Shown here: positions 41,565 through 51,078 of the stretch, one piece after another
Layout of the letters: each line of letters starts with the position of its first letter
Numbering within the stretch: the stretch's first letter is position 1
Assembly: GCF_003043945.1 (NCBI RefSeq)
Contig: NZ_PYXG01000001.1
Coordinates: 248,001 to 312,000 of the forward strand
Source of the DNA: Prevotella sp. oral taxon 376
Lineage (GTDB): Bacteria; Bacteroidota; Bacteroidia; Bacteroidales; Bacteroidaceae
Reading direction: 5' to 3'
DNA: 64,000 bases
Translations under genes and position numbers: made by a program
The notes under the pieces: model-generated
What the model was told of the DNA's origin: nothing
Database searches by the model: none
What the model saw: only the letters and a program-made list of their open reading frames with translations

Positions 41565-42788
41565 TCAGTCGACGATATGCCTCCCCACGACGAAACCCGT
41601 CGTCCATGCGGCCTGAAGGTTGAAGCCGCCCGTAACGGCATCGATGTCGAGCACCTCGCCGGCAAAGTAGAGATGGCGCACCACCTTGCTCTCGAGGGTG
41701 TTTGAGTCGACGCCCGAGAGTGCAATCCCCCCGCAGGTAACGAATTCCTCCTTATAGGTACCCCTGCCGTCGACAGCATAGACATCGTTGCCAAGCGTCT
41801 CCACAAGGCGGTTCAAACCCTTTTTGCCTACCTCGCTCCACCGCTTTCCGGTCGCCAGACCGCCGCGTTGGAGCAGGTAGTGCCAAAGCCTCGACGGCAG
41901 TCCATAGGGGTTCCATGTGCCCGTCTGCTTATGTGGATTGGCGAGAACAAACGACTGTAGCACGGTCTCCACTTCCCGACGCGAAAGCTTCCCCACCCAG
42001 TTTACCGCCACCTGGGCCTTATATGCCAGTTCCGAGAGATGGCGCGCGGCATGCGACGAGAGCTTGAGCACGGCCGGACCGCTCATGCCCCAGTGGGTGA
42101 TGAGCAGCGGTCCGAAGGCACGAAACTTGGTCCCAGGAATCGAGATGGCCACCTCAACCACCGTTCCCATCAGCTCGGTGAGCTGTCGGTCGGCTATGTT
42201 GAAGGTGAAGAGCGACGGAACGGGGGGCACTATCTCATGACCCAGCGCAGCCAGCCAGCGCAGTCCATCGCCGCGAGGCGACCCTCCCGTGGTAACGGCC
42301 ACACGGTCGAACTCCTCTGGGCGGCCATTCTGGAAACCCAGCCGTAGCCGCCCATCGGTCAGCGGCGTAAGGCTCTCCACCCGGCAGGAGACAACGATCT
42401 GCACCCCGAACCGGCGCGCTTCGGCGAGCAGACAACCGACGATGCTCATGGCATCCTGCGACTGCGGGAATACGCATTCGTCGTCCTGGGTAACGAGGGG
42501 CACACCTCGCTGCTCGAACCAAGCCCAGCAGTCGCGGTGGTCGAAGTGGTGGAGAAGGCGCCTCATGAGCCTGTCGCCACGCGGATAGACCTGTTTCAGA
42601 TCGTCGACTTGCTCGAATGAATTGGTCAGGTTGCATCGTCCACCCCCCGTTATCGCTACCTTGGCGAGTGGCTTGCTGTTCTTTTCATAGACGATGACCT
42701 CGGCGTCGGGTCGCCTCGCCTTTGCTGTAACGGCGGCAAAAAAGCCGGCCGCGCCCCCTCCGACGATCGCGATTCTGAGTGTTGCCAT
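41565..42788 (-). CDS. HI0933/BaiN-family flavoprotein (NAD(P)/FAD-dependent oxidoreductase)
   Basis: The 407 residues match the HI0933-like flavoprotein family (often named aminoacetone oxidase family FAD-binding enzyme or BaiN-like). The N-terminal dinucleotide-binding site IAIVGGGAAGFFAAV, the KVAITGGGRCNLTNS block typical of this family, and the C-terminal FAGEVLDIDAVTGGFNLQ that wraps FAD are all present. The reaction is unknown for most members, and a steroid-reducing role holds only for some. It stands alone on the minus strand. A family B repeat array lies upstream between it and the C25 gene. Confidence 0.93.
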   Translation of the reverse strand: MATLRIAIVGGGAAGFFAAVTAKARRPDAEVIVYEKNSKPLAKVAITGGGRCNLTNSFEQVDDLKQVYPRGDRLMRRLLHHFDHRDCWAWFEQRGVPLVTQDDECVFPQSQDAMSIVGCLLAEARRFGVQIVVSCRVESLTPLTDGRLRLGFQNGRPEEFDRVAVTTGGSPRGDGLRWLAALGHEIVPPVPSLFTFNIADRQLTELMGTVVEVAISIPGTKFRAFGPLLITHWGMSGPAVLKLSSHAARHLSELAYKAQVAVNWVGKLSRREVETVLQSFVLANPHKQTGTWNPYGLPSRLWHYLLQRGGLATGKRWSEVGKKGLNRLVETLGNDVYAVDGRGTYKEEFVTCGGIALSGVDSNTLESKVVRHLYFAGEVLDIDAVTGGFNLQAAWTTGFVVGRHIVD

Positions 42789-42911
42789 ATAGATTCTGTC
42801 TTCTCGTGAATAATCTGACGGCTAAGTTACGAAAATTATCCGGAATACAAGCCACCGACGCAAGGAAATGCACCGGCAGCTCTCCCTCGTCCTTCTGACG
42901 GCTTCCGGCAC

Positions 42912-42976
42912 GACAAAATCGGCGAAATTGACGGACAAAATCGGCGAAATCGTGGGACGAATTCGCCGATTTTGTC
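42912..42976. repeat. 22-bp-period palindrome array, family B, copy 3 (3 units)
   Basis: Three units at 22-bp spacing, starting 17 bp beyond the 3' end of the C25 peptidase gene (minus strand) and upstream of the flavoprotein gene. Confidence 0.88.
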
Positions 42977-42993
42977 ATTCTCGAAGCGGTCTC

Positions 42994-45198
42994 CTACTCT
43001 CCGTGCTCCAGTCGGTTCACGCTGCGGCTGAGTTCTTCGGCCAGGGCTTTGTCGTCGGTCTTTATCTGGCGCAGCGACCGGGCGATATCGGCACGGCGAT
43101 AGCATAGGTCATACCAGCCCAGTGTATGCACGGCATAAAGACGCACTTCCATAGGTCGCGCCTTGTCGGCCGCGATGCGCAAAAACTCGTCGGCCATGAG
43201 CGGCGTGGGATGGTTGCGGTAGCCATAGATAGCGTTGCGATAAACGCTCGACTTCTGCCCAGGTGCCGCAAGCTCCTTCAGGTCGGCATTCATGCGGGTC
43301 TGGCTGACACGGATAGCCTGGCGGATCTCGTTGATAATGGTGTCGCTATAAACGATACGCCCTTCGAGCTGGCGGTCGAGTTCCCGCTGCAGCGCACCGG
43401 AATCGAAAGCCATCATGGCTCCGGAGAGTCGGAAGCTGAGCCGCTTCTCGTGCCCGCGGTTCAGAAAGGCGCCTACGAAGGCCGGGATGAGTGCCGGGTC
43501 GGCAATGCGCTCCACATATTCAGCGGAAAGGCGCCTCACCAGTTCATAGCTGTCGTCCAGGCTCTCCTTGAGCGTGGCGACGGCCAGCTCGGGATAGTTC
43601 TGCGACAGGAGCTTCACGGCTTCCATACGCACAACGAAGTTGTCGGAGGCAAGATAGGTGCGTCGGAGGAGTTCCGGCAGCCCTTTCTCTCCGGCATAGA
43701 GCAGCTGGCGCAGCGCCATGGCCTCCACATCGGGCAGGCGACAGGAGAGCTGCTTGCGCCAGAAAGCCGCGTCGCGGTCGTGCACGGTGAGGGCCTTGTT
43801 GATGTCGAAGGCGAGAGCCCCGTCGTTCTTGAAATGGAAGGTAGGGTCGCCAATGACATGGCTTTCCAAATATCCCGTGAAGCGGTTGAACTGCCCTACC
43901 CTCATGCCGGCGGCCAACAGTCCGACAAACTCATCGGGCCACTTGTCCTGCAAGGCGTTTACCGTACCGGCAACAGCGGCAACAGTGTGTCCCGGCGCGA
44001 AGAGATAGGCTCCGGCGAGATAGTCCTTCTGGTGGAACGACCCGTTGAAACATGCGTCGAAGAGGATGAAGCGGGCTCCGGGACGGAGCTTGCGCACATC
44101 GTAGGTGTGTATGTCGAGTGTCTCGTTGAACAGCGAATCCTGCACGAGTTTCAGGGAGTCGAAGGCCTTCTCGCACCACTGGCGTGGCACTCCCAGCCGC
44201 TCGGAATACTCCTTGATGGCCTGTTCGCGTCCCACTTCCCGGGCTCTCGAGGGCAGTTTGGCGCGCAGATAGAACTTGATATTCTCGATGCTTACGCTCA
44301 GCGAGGATCCTTCGGGAAGACCGTTAATGTACTCCGTTTCAGAAGATCCGTGGTGATGGAAGAGCATGACATCGAGCGCGGGGTCCTGCACTTCATTGAG
44401 AAGGATGTTCTTCATGGGGAAGAGATCGTCGTAGTCGAAGAACTTCACCGTGCTACCCGACCGAAAGAGCCTCGGCATCTGCTCACGCAGAGCCAACTGT
44501 TCGGCCGCCCATGCCAGCTTGTCTTCCGAGTTATAGCCGTGGCCGCGGGCCATGGAGAGGCGGTCGAGCACATTGTCCGTATCCTGTTTCTCGCGTACCA
44601 CCTTCATCAGGTAGTCGCTCAGGAGACGGTATTTGTCCACTCCCTCGATTTCAACCGGCTTGATGCGCCCGGAATAGATGTCGGGCGAGAGGCGGGTCTT
44701 AGAGTCCGCCCGGAGCGAATAATAGAAATAGAGCGGGCGGTCGGCATCCTGCCTGATGAAGTCGAACTTCAGCGAAAAGTCGTCGTAGAAACGGTCGCTG
44801 GGCACACTCGACTCTTTCCAGTCAGCCTTCTGGTTCATCTTAAAGGCCGAGGTGAGGTACTGGGCGTCACGAATCATGGGGATTGGGATGTCGCCTATGA
44901 AGACACATCCCTCCAGAGGTTGCTTCTTGTCGGCATGATATTTCACGAGCAATTCACGGATAGATTCGGGCGACTTGAAGTCGCCGACCACCAGATAAGT
45001 ACCCAGTCCATCGGCTTCCACGCTCTGCCGATAGGCATCTATAGCAGTCCGAGCTTTCTCATAGCTGAGCTGATCGACAAAGACGGCGAAGCTGGTCGGT
45101 GTCTTTACCGACGGCTTCGTGATGGTCTGCGCTGCCATACCGAGGCTCACGAGGAGCATCAGCACGACAGACGCAATATTTCTCGTTCTATTCATCAT
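42994..45198 (-). CDS. Exported gingipain-like C25-family cysteine peptidase with C-terminal HEAT-like repeats
   Basis: A 734-residue protein with a signal peptide (VLMLLVSLGMAAQ) and a caspase-like fold. The catalytic dyad of the clan CD/C25 type is visible as His in FHHHGSSETEY (281-283) and Cys383 in FILFDACFNGSF; HVIGDPTFHF (about 447-456) matches the block that follows the core in gingipains, and CVFIGDIPIP fits the first strand. About 100 residues of charged helix lie between His and Cys, longer than usual. From about residue 480 to the end the sequence is helical repeats like HEAT units. No type IX C-terminal sorting domain or lipobox is evident, so the location is probably periplasmic. 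It is the last of four genes with a TonB receptor, DUF4876 lipoprotein and a barrel. Confidence 0.78.
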   Translation of the reverse strand: MMNRTRNIASVVLMLLVSLGMAAQTITKPSVKTPTSFAVFVDQLSYEKARTAIDAYRQSVEADGLGTYLVVGDFKSPESIRELLVKYHADKKQPLEGCVFIGDIPIPMIRDAQYLTSAFKMNQKADWKESSVPSDRFYDDFSLKFDFIRQDADRPLYFYYSLRADSKTRLSPDIYSGRIKPVEIEGVDKYRLLSDYLMKVVREKQDTDNVLDRLSMARGHGYNSEDKLAWAAEQLALREQMPRLFRSGSTVKFFDYDDLFPMKNILLNEVQDPALDVMLFHHHGSSETEYINGLPEGSSLSVSIENIKFYLRAKLPSRAREVGREQAIKEYSERLGVPRQWCEKAFDSLKLVQDSLFNETLDIHTYDVRKLRPGARFILFDACFNGSFHQKDYLAGAYLFAPGHTVAAVAGTVNALQDKWPDEFVGLLAAGMRVGQFNRFTGYLESHVIGDPTFHFKNDGALAFDINKALTVHDRDAAFWRKQLSCRLPDVEAMALRQLLYAGEKGLPELLRRTYLASDNFVVRMEAVKLLSQNYPELAVATLKESLDDSYELVRRLSAEYVERIADPALIPAFVGAFLNRGHEKRLSFRLSGAMMAFDSGALQRELDRQLEGRIVYSDTIINEIRQAIRVSQTRMNADLKELAAPGQKSSVYRNAIYGYRNHPTPLMADEFLRIAADKARPMEVRLYAVHTLGWYDLCYRRADIARSLRQIKTDDKALAEELSRSVNRLEHGE

Positions 45199-45241
45199 GT
45201 TCTTAAGATATTAAGCTATCGCAAGACAAGGTGCCGAAACC

Positions 45242-46795
45242 TTAGAAGTTGCACCCTACCGTGAACGACAGTTCCTGCCTTTTATCAAACGAATCGTGGC
45301 TCGGCTTCGTATAGTTCAGGCTCATCCGCGCATAGATGTTCATCTTCGTGTCGGGCTTCACGAGCTGGGAATAGGTGAGTGAGGCGCCTGCATTCCAGCT
45401 GTCGCTCAAGAGAAAAGCCTCGTCTTGCGGCTCCATGGCGGTAACCGTGGGATAGTCGGCATTGGTGCCGCCATACTTATAGCTGCCGCCCATGCCGTTG
45501 CGGAAGCCGCCGCTGACGGCCGCGAGCAACCGGCGCTGCATCTCCTGACCAATCTTGAAGTTCTTCTTCATGCCAGCCTGAACGGTAAGAATCCGGGAGT
45601 CTTTTCTCGACGCGGGAAGGATATACTGGTCGTCGTAGTTCAGATAGGCTATCCGAGCATCGGCGCGCCAGTCATATTCGTCGCCCGAAGGCCTGACGAT
45701 TCCGTATTCCAGGAACGCCTGACGGGTTTGGTATAGAGAACGGACAAGATGGGAAAGCTCAATCCAGCCGGAATGGGTCTCCGTATTGTCGCGCTTCATC
45801 AGATACTGCGTACCGTTGATGTGGCGATAGTCCCAGCCAGCCTTCAACTCATGGGTGAGGGCTTCGTCCCTATAGAAGGCGGTGGCCTTGAGGGAGAGAT
45901 GCTTGTCATTCACGGCTCCCAGTTTCTTGGGCGATGTGAAGCTCTGCTCCACATTCTCTATTTTCTTGTCGTAGGCTGCCTCGAGGAATACATTCCAGCG
46001 ACCTTGCCCGTACTGATACTGCAGGCCCAAGCCCCAGAGATTGCCGAAGTAGTTCAGCGTAACGCCCGACCCCAAACCATGGGAAGCCGCTCCCAGTCCG
46101 TAGAGGATATAATAGTCTTGAGAGACATAGGTGTTCTCGTTACTCATTTCCGCATCCTCTTTCAGGGAGGAATAATAGATGTTCAGCCCCACGCGGCTGG
46201 CAGAACAGAAAGAATAAGTAACGCCCGGACTCAGCCACAGGTTATAGAAGCGGCTGTCCACACGGGGATCGCGCTGCTTGGCAGCCAGTGAAGCCTTGTA
46301 GTTGCCCGTCAGACCGAAGGTCAGGTGGCGCCAATAGAGTGGCGTGCCCATACGGAACGCCAGATTGTAGAATTGATTGCGCCACTTGCTCTGATAAGTG
46401 TCCGTTACATAAAAGGGCATTCCCCGGAACGGATCGGTGATAGAGGCGTTGTACTGCGCGTCATCAAGATTCTCATGCTGGAAGGAGAATTCTCCCCACA
46501 GATATATGTTCTGCAGGTTGATGAAGCCCTCGCTGCCGATGCTTAGTACCTTGTCTTTCTCGCCCTGCTGCGGTCGCTTATAGTTGCCGCTTGTAACATC
46601 ATAGCCTACCCTAACATCCGAGTAGTTGCGCGTATCGTCGAAGGCCGTTCCGGCAGCATTGGCCGACTGCAACCACACGCACTGCTCCTTCTGCCACTCA
46701 AGGGCAGCAGGAGAAAATCCCTGTGCCGCTGCGGCGAGGCTGCCCAAGGAGAGCAGGCCTGCGGCTAAAGCCTTATATTTCTTTCTGCTTTTCAT
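45242..46795 (-). CDS. DUF6850-type outer-membrane beta-barrel protein
   Basis: A 517-residue exported protein (signal peptide to about residue 24, LAAAAQG) whose remainder alternates polar and hydrophobic residues with many aromatic girdle positions and ends in a terminal phenylalanine (FTVGCNF), as for outer-membrane barrels. The family resembles DUF6850. Its gene lies 17 bp after the DUF4876 gene and 43 bp before the C25 gene, so it belongs to the same operon. It may be a channel, receptor or anchoring partner; no substrate can be read. Confidence 0.8.
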   Translation of the reverse strand: MKSRKKYKALAAGLLSLGSLAAAAQGFSPAALEWQKEQCVWLQSANAAGTAFDDTRNYSDVRVGYDVTSGNYKRPQQGEKDKVLSIGSEGFINLQNIYLWGEFSFQHENLDDAQYNASITDPFRGMPFYVTDTYQSKWRNQFYNLAFRMGTPLYWRHLTFGLTGNYKASLAAKQRDPRVDSRFYNLWLSPGVTYSFCSASRVGLNIYYSSLKEDAEMSNENTYVSQDYYILYGLGAASHGLGSGVTLNYFGNLWGLGLQYQYGQGRWNVFLEAAYDKKIENVEQSFTSPKKLGAVNDKHLSLKATAFYRDEALTHELKAGWDYRHINGTQYLMKRDNTETHSGWIELSHLVRSLYQTRQAFLEYGIVRPSGDEYDWRADARIAYLNYDDQYILPASRKDSRILTVQAGMKKNFKIGQEMQRRLLAAVSGGFRNGMGGSYKYGGTNADYPTVTAMEPQDEAFLLSDSWNAGASLTYSQLVKPDTKMNIYARMSLNYTKPSHDSFDKRQELSFTVGCNF

Positions 46796-46812
46796 CTTTC
46801 GTTTCCTCTTTG

Positions 46813-48090
46813 TTAATAAGTCTCATTCCATGAAGGGACACCTGTATTATATCGGTGTAGCACTGGGGTTACATTCCGCTCGAAATCGTCGGTAGAATTG
46901 TTGGTATCCCGGAATATCAAGGCTCCGTTGTCGCGTCGCAGCGTGTCGCCATTCTCGTTGAGGCTCACCTTGCGCGCCACGCCTTGACCGCAATAATTGC
47001 TGCCCACCCAGGTCATGCCGGCGTCGAGCACCGCACGCACGCGCTTGCCCGACGACATTCCCTCGTTCTGCACGCATTCCACGGCATCGAGCACATACTT
47101 GATGGGAATCTTTGCATAGAGCGTCTTGCTCTTGGGCTTACTTAGATCAGTGGTATGCAGGTTGGCATTGTTCACCGGATCATAGTTCTCCCCCTTCGGC
47201 ACCTGAAACAGGCAGTAGGCCGGGCCGAAGACCGAAATCAGATACTGCTTCAGAGTGCCCTTGGCGGCCGAGCCATTGTAGAACACATGTAGCATATCCG
47301 TGGCCTTCTGGTCGGGATACAGGGTATTATCCATGTTGAACTCAAACTCCGCATGCGAGCAGTCTACCGGCGAATTGGGATTGTAGGTGTCAGACTTATG
47401 GTTAACGGCGAACTGTGCCACCACGGCCGACTCACCCGGTTGCAGCGGATAGTCAGTACCGTTTCCGGGAAACTTCCACACGCGCTCGGCATACACATAA
47501 TCGATGCCGTCAGCCTCGGGCCATACGGGCAGGATCTTCGTTGCCGTACCCGGATAGAGATTGCCGAAGTAGATGCCGTCCAGATATTGCACCTTGGAGG
47601 AGTTATTGTACACCTCGAAGAACTGGTCGCGGAAATAAGAAAAGCCCACGGGAGGCTTGGAACCCGCAAAATAGAGTTCCTTGAAGACCAGAGGGCTCAC
47701 CTTCAGTCCCTGTACGGTAACCTTAATATCAGTTTTTCCACTTGTCAGGGCGATGTTTACCTGGTTGCCTGCCACATAGTATTCCGCACCCTCGTTATCA
47801 AGAGCAGAGCCTGCCACGGATATGGTGTAGATGCCGGGAATGATGCCTGAGACACTCACCGACTCGCCGTCGAACTCCTGCTCGTAATGGTAGCCGTCCT
47901 CATAGTCGTCGAGCTTCAGCTTCAGCCCAGAGGTCGATGCCATATTCTCTACCTGAATGTCGAGGTTCACCTTCACATCCAGGGGTGCCACTTTTTCTGA
48001 GTCGCTCACGCTTCTCCACTCGTCGCATCCGGCGAAGAGCGTCAGGCACATTGCCAGAGTGGCCAGTATATAAGAATTTTTCTTTTTCAT
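46813..48090 (-). CDS. DUF4876-family surface lipoprotein
   Basis: A 425-residue lipoprotein with lipobox LFAGC, probably surface-exposed because acidic residues follow the lipidated Cys (CDEWRS). Domain order is an N-terminal immunoglobulin-like region (about 40-130, EVNLD type strands) and a DUF4876 region with lamin-tail-like features (VSPLVFKELYFAGSKPP, QFFEVYNNSS). The gene follows the TonB receptor by 12 bases, the usual position of the surface partner in TonB pairs. It may bind a peptide, haem or protein, but the ligand is unknown. Confidence 0.85.
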   Translation of the reverse strand: MKKKNSYILATLAMCLTLFAGCDEWRSVSDSEKVAPLDVKVNLDIQVENMASTSGLKLKLDDYEDGYHYEQEFDGESVSVSGIIPGIYTISVAGSALDNEGAEYYVAGNQVNIALTSGKTDIKVTVQGLKVSPLVFKELYFAGSKPPVGFSYFRDQFFEVYNNSSKVQYLDGIYFGNLYPGTATKILPVWPEADGIDYVYAERVWKFPGNGTDYPLQPGESAVVAQFAVNHKSDTYNPNSPVDCSHAEFEFNMDNTLYPDQKATDMLHVFYNGSAAKGTLKQYLISVFGPAYCLFQVPKGENYDPVNNANLHTTDLSKPKSKTLYAKIPIKYVLDAVECVQNEGMSSGKRVRAVLDAGMTWVGSNYCGQGVARKVSLNENGDTLRRDNGALIFRDTNNSTDDFERNVTPVLHRYNTGVPSWNETY

Positions 48091-48102
48091 AATCTTTCCT
48101 TT

Positions 48103-50967
48103 TTATATCTTCAAAGCCAATTCCATGCCGAAATAGAAGCGGTTATTCAACTTATAGAAGGTGCCCGGCGACCGCTTGCTCTCATAGCGGGGATGACTGC
48201 GAAACATATTGTGGGCAAAGAATGACACGCGCAGCATCTCTCCGATTTCCTTGGTAACATTGATATTGAAGTTGAAATAGGGCCTGTATGACTCTTTGAT
48301 CGAATAAGTCTGGCTGTTGCTTCTGTTCAGAAGATAGTCGTAACCGGCCGCTTTCAGCTGTTCGGTCGTGGTGTAGAGGCCCGGGGCGAACCAGTTGACC
48401 TTCCCCGTCTCGAGCGAGATATAGCCCACGGGGATGGAATCGTTGTGATAGGTGCCCCAGTTAGACTGCTGCCAAATGGCTTGTGCCGAAAGGGTTACCA
48501 CGAATCCTATGCGAGGAATGTTGTGGGTGGCACGCAGGGTAGTAACGAACTGCTGGTCGTGATGGTCCACCTTGCGCTTGTCGTAGACGGCGATATTCTT
48601 GCGCGTAGCAGGTGTTTCCGAGCTGTTGTCGTAGAAATCGTAGGCATCCGAGTAGTAGTTGCTCCTCATCCAGCTGCCGCTCAACTGGAAGGAGGTGCGG
48701 ATGGATTCGATGCGGGCAATGTCGAGTTCAAACTCCACGCCCTTTGTGGTAGAGAAGTTGGCGTTCGTCGGCGTATAGTAGCTGGACAGCACGGGGTAGG
48801 TTCCGGAAAGCTCAAGAGCTCCGTCGGCATTGCGCCCGTAGACTTTATAATCCACCGGCACAAATGTGCCGAGCGTCTTGTTCAGCGCATAGCCGTCTTT
48901 CATTCTCTCCATGAAGGCCGTGAGGCCAAGCCTCATCTTGCCCAGGCGGAAGTCCAGCCCAATCTCCGACTTATAGTTCCTGGCAATCTTCAAGTCTCTG
49001 TTCTGCGAGTTGAAGACCCGTGTGGTGGTAATAAACTTGCGCTCGGCCTCGGGAATGTTCTCATTGGTGAGTTCGTTCAGGTTGATATATTCGAAGTAGG
49101 CGTTCTCCGGATATAAATATAATAAGGTGGGCATCTTGGCCGCAATGCCGAAGCCCCCGCGCAGGGTGAGCACCTCGGGAATGATTTCCATTGACGCGTT
49201 GAGGCGGGGCGAGAGCACGCTCCCTGCCACCGAGACCTTGTCGAATCGCAACCCGGCTTGCAAATTCAGCGTATGAGTACCGCCGACCATCCAGTTGAAG
49301 TTGTCTTCCACGAAGGCTCCCAGCTGATTGATATACGGGATATCCTTATAGGCCCGAGGCCTGAAAGAGGCATTCAGCTGCTGAAGGTTGCGGTGAGGCG
49401 GCCGAGCAGGGTCGTAGGTCTTGCCATCGCCCTCATTGCCATCGGTCTTGAAATCCACACCCAGCAGGATACGGTTGTTCACCCGTCCGAAGCGTTTGAA
49501 GAAGTTGGCCGTGAGCTTGGCATAAAAGTTCACCTCCTTGCTGTCGATGTCATACCGTCCCAAATACGACGAGGGCAGGTATACGGCATAGCTTCCGGCA
49601 TCGGCTTCGCCGAAATGAGTTATCTCCATGTTATCGGCCGTGAAGAGATGCTGCCCTGGAACATTAGAGAGTACGGTGCCGTCGGTCATGGTCATGGAGT
49701 ATGGCGCGTTGGCCGAAGTGTAGGCTGTTTCGCTGTAGCTGTCCTTAGAAGTATAGCTTCCCGAGAGCACATAGCGGATGTTCTTCAACCAGCCCTTGTT
49801 GATATTCCAGAGGCCGTTGGTATTAAAGCGGAATCCCATGTCCTCTCCCCGGCGGCGGGTGAGCGTGATTTCATCGTCGGGATTACGGTCGCGCGCATCC
49901 TTCCCGTAGAAGAAGTCGAGCGAGGTGTTGCTGCGCAGCCTATTGGCGAAGAAAAAATTTGAGTAGAGCACCTTGGCCGTGAGCCGCTGATAATGGTCGT
50001 AGCTCTCGGTGGGGTCCTTGATGTTGTAGGCGTAGTCGGCACTCAGGTTGAGCGTCCCTCCCTTCTGCCCGAAGCCGAAGCCACCGCCTACGCTACCTTG
50101 ATAGACATTCGGGTTGGCCTTGGCGCGGACGCGTAAGGGCTCGCGTCCCGCCTTGGTGTGGATGATCACCGCACCGGAGGTCAGGTCACCGTACTCCACC
50201 GAGGGAATTCCGCGCATCACCTCTACATTCTCAATGTTCTCCGTAGAGATGGAGCGCACATCGAATCCCGAGTTCGGCGAACTGCCACCGGCCAACGACA
50301 CGGCCGCTCCGCCCACCGTGGGGCTCAGGGCACTTAGGTTGGCATTGTTGGAAATGGGGGCTCCGTCCTGGATGATGGCCGTGCCCAAGGAGTTGAGCTC
50401 CATGTTCGTACCTCTGCCTTTATCGTCAATCTGACGGATGCTAAGCGTCTTGGCCGAGTTCAGATTCTGGTCCTGGCTGATACCTCCGGGCACCAGCGAC
50501 ATCAGATCAGCAAGGCTCGTGGCCTGCATATGGTCCATGGCTTGGCGCGAGATATTGCTCGAAGTGGCCCTTCCGGCAGCGTTCTGCTGCGCCGTAACCA
50601 CCACCTCCTTCAAGCGGAAGTCCTCGTCCTGCATCACGAAGTCCAGATTCTTCATGCTGCCGCTGATGAGAACCACCCGTTCTATCTGCGCCTTGCCCAG
50701 AAACGAGACGCGCACCTTCACCTTTCCTACGGGTACATTGCTGATGGTGTAGCGGCCGCCACCGGATGTCGTTGCCATCAACCCATAGTCGGGAAGCGTA
50801 ATCACAGCGAAGTCCAGAGGACGCTGCTTCTCCCCGGCGACCTCGTAAACCGTTCCCGACACACTATACTTCTGCTGAGCCTTGGCCTCAAAGGCATGAG
50901 CCAGCAGCAAGACCATGGTCAGAAAAGAGAGCAGGCTCTTCCTGCTCCAATCCTTCTTCTTTATCAT
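48103..50967 (-). CDS. TonB-dependent outer-membrane receptor with N-terminal carboxypeptidase-regulatory-like domain
   Basis: A 954-residue receptor. After the signal peptide (SLLSFLTMVLLLAHAFEAKA) lies a carboxypeptidase-regulatory-like beta domain (about 30-120), a plug with VVVTAQQNAAGR and the typical SLADLMSLVPGG block, then a 22-strand barrel ending NRFYFGMELALKI with the last aromatic-rich strand. It is not a SusC protein, and lacks the SusD partner. It would import a large or rare solute such as haem, iron chelate or peptide with energy from TonB. Its promoter is at 51048-51078 and the operon continues into DUF4876, the DUF6850-like barrel and the C25 peptidase. Confidence 0.93.
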   Translation of the reverse strand: MIKKKDWSRKSLLSFLTMVLLLAHAFEAKAQQKYSVSGTVYEVAGEKQRPLDFAVITLPDYGLMATTSGGGRYTISNVPVGKVKVRVSFLGKAQIERVVLISGSMKNLDFVMQDEDFRLKEVVVTAQQNAAGRATSSNISRQAMDHMQATSLADLMSLVPGGISQDQNLNSAKTLSIRQIDDKGRGTNMELNSLGTAIIQDGAPISNNANLSALSPTVGGAAVSLAGGSSPNSGFDVRSISTENIENVEVMRGIPSVEYGDLTSGAVIIHTKAGREPLRVRAKANPNVYQGSVGGGFGFGQKGGTLNLSADYAYNIKDPTESYDHYQRLTAKVLYSNFFFANRLRSNTSLDFFYGKDARDRNPDDEITLTRRRGEDMGFRFNTNGLWNINKGWLKNIRYVLSGSYTSKDSYSETAYTSANAPYSMTMTDGTVLSNVPGQHLFTADNMEITHFGEADAGSYAVYLPSSYLGRYDIDSKEVNFYAKLTANFFKRFGRVNNRILLGVDFKTDGNEGDGKTYDPARPPHRNLQQLNASFRPRAYKDIPYINQLGAFVEDNFNWMVGGTHTLNLQAGLRFDKVSVAGSVLSPRLNASMEIIPEVLTLRGGFGIAAKMPTLLYLYPENAYFEYINLNELTNENIPEAERKFITTTRVFNSQNRDLKIARNYKSEIGLDFRLGKMRLGLTAFMERMKDGYALNKTLGTFVPVDYKVYGRNADGALELSGTYPVLSSYYTPTNANFSTTKGVEFELDIARIESIRTSFQLSGSWMRSNYYSDAYDFYDNSSETPATRKNIAVYDKRKVDHHDQQFVTTLRATHNIPRIGFVVTLSAQAIWQQSNWGTYHNDSIPVGYISLETGKVNWFAPGLYTTTEQLKAAGYDYLLNRSNSQTYSIKESYRPYFNFNINVTKEIGEMLRVSFFAHNMFRSHPRYESKRSPGTFYKLNNRFYFGMELALKI

Positions 50968-51047
50968 ATCTCAATCGTTTTTGTCTGTCATTAGTCCTTC
51001 ATGAATCACAAAAAGCTCATGGGGGCATTATCTTCTCTTACACAAGG

Positions 51048-51078
51048 CAAAGGTACAACCTTTTATGGGAATTAACAA
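51048..51078 (-). promoter_or_regulatory. Promoter of the TonB/DUF4876/DUF6850/C25 operon
   Basis: On the minus strand TTG (51076-51078) and TACCTTTG (51048-51055) are 20 bases apart, leaving a leader of about 75 bases before the receptor start. Confidence 0.75.

Noticed and set aside
43126-45264. A 712-residue frame antisense to the C25 peptidase gene
   Set aside because: No motif; the minus-strand gene has a signal peptide, catalytic blocks and operon position.
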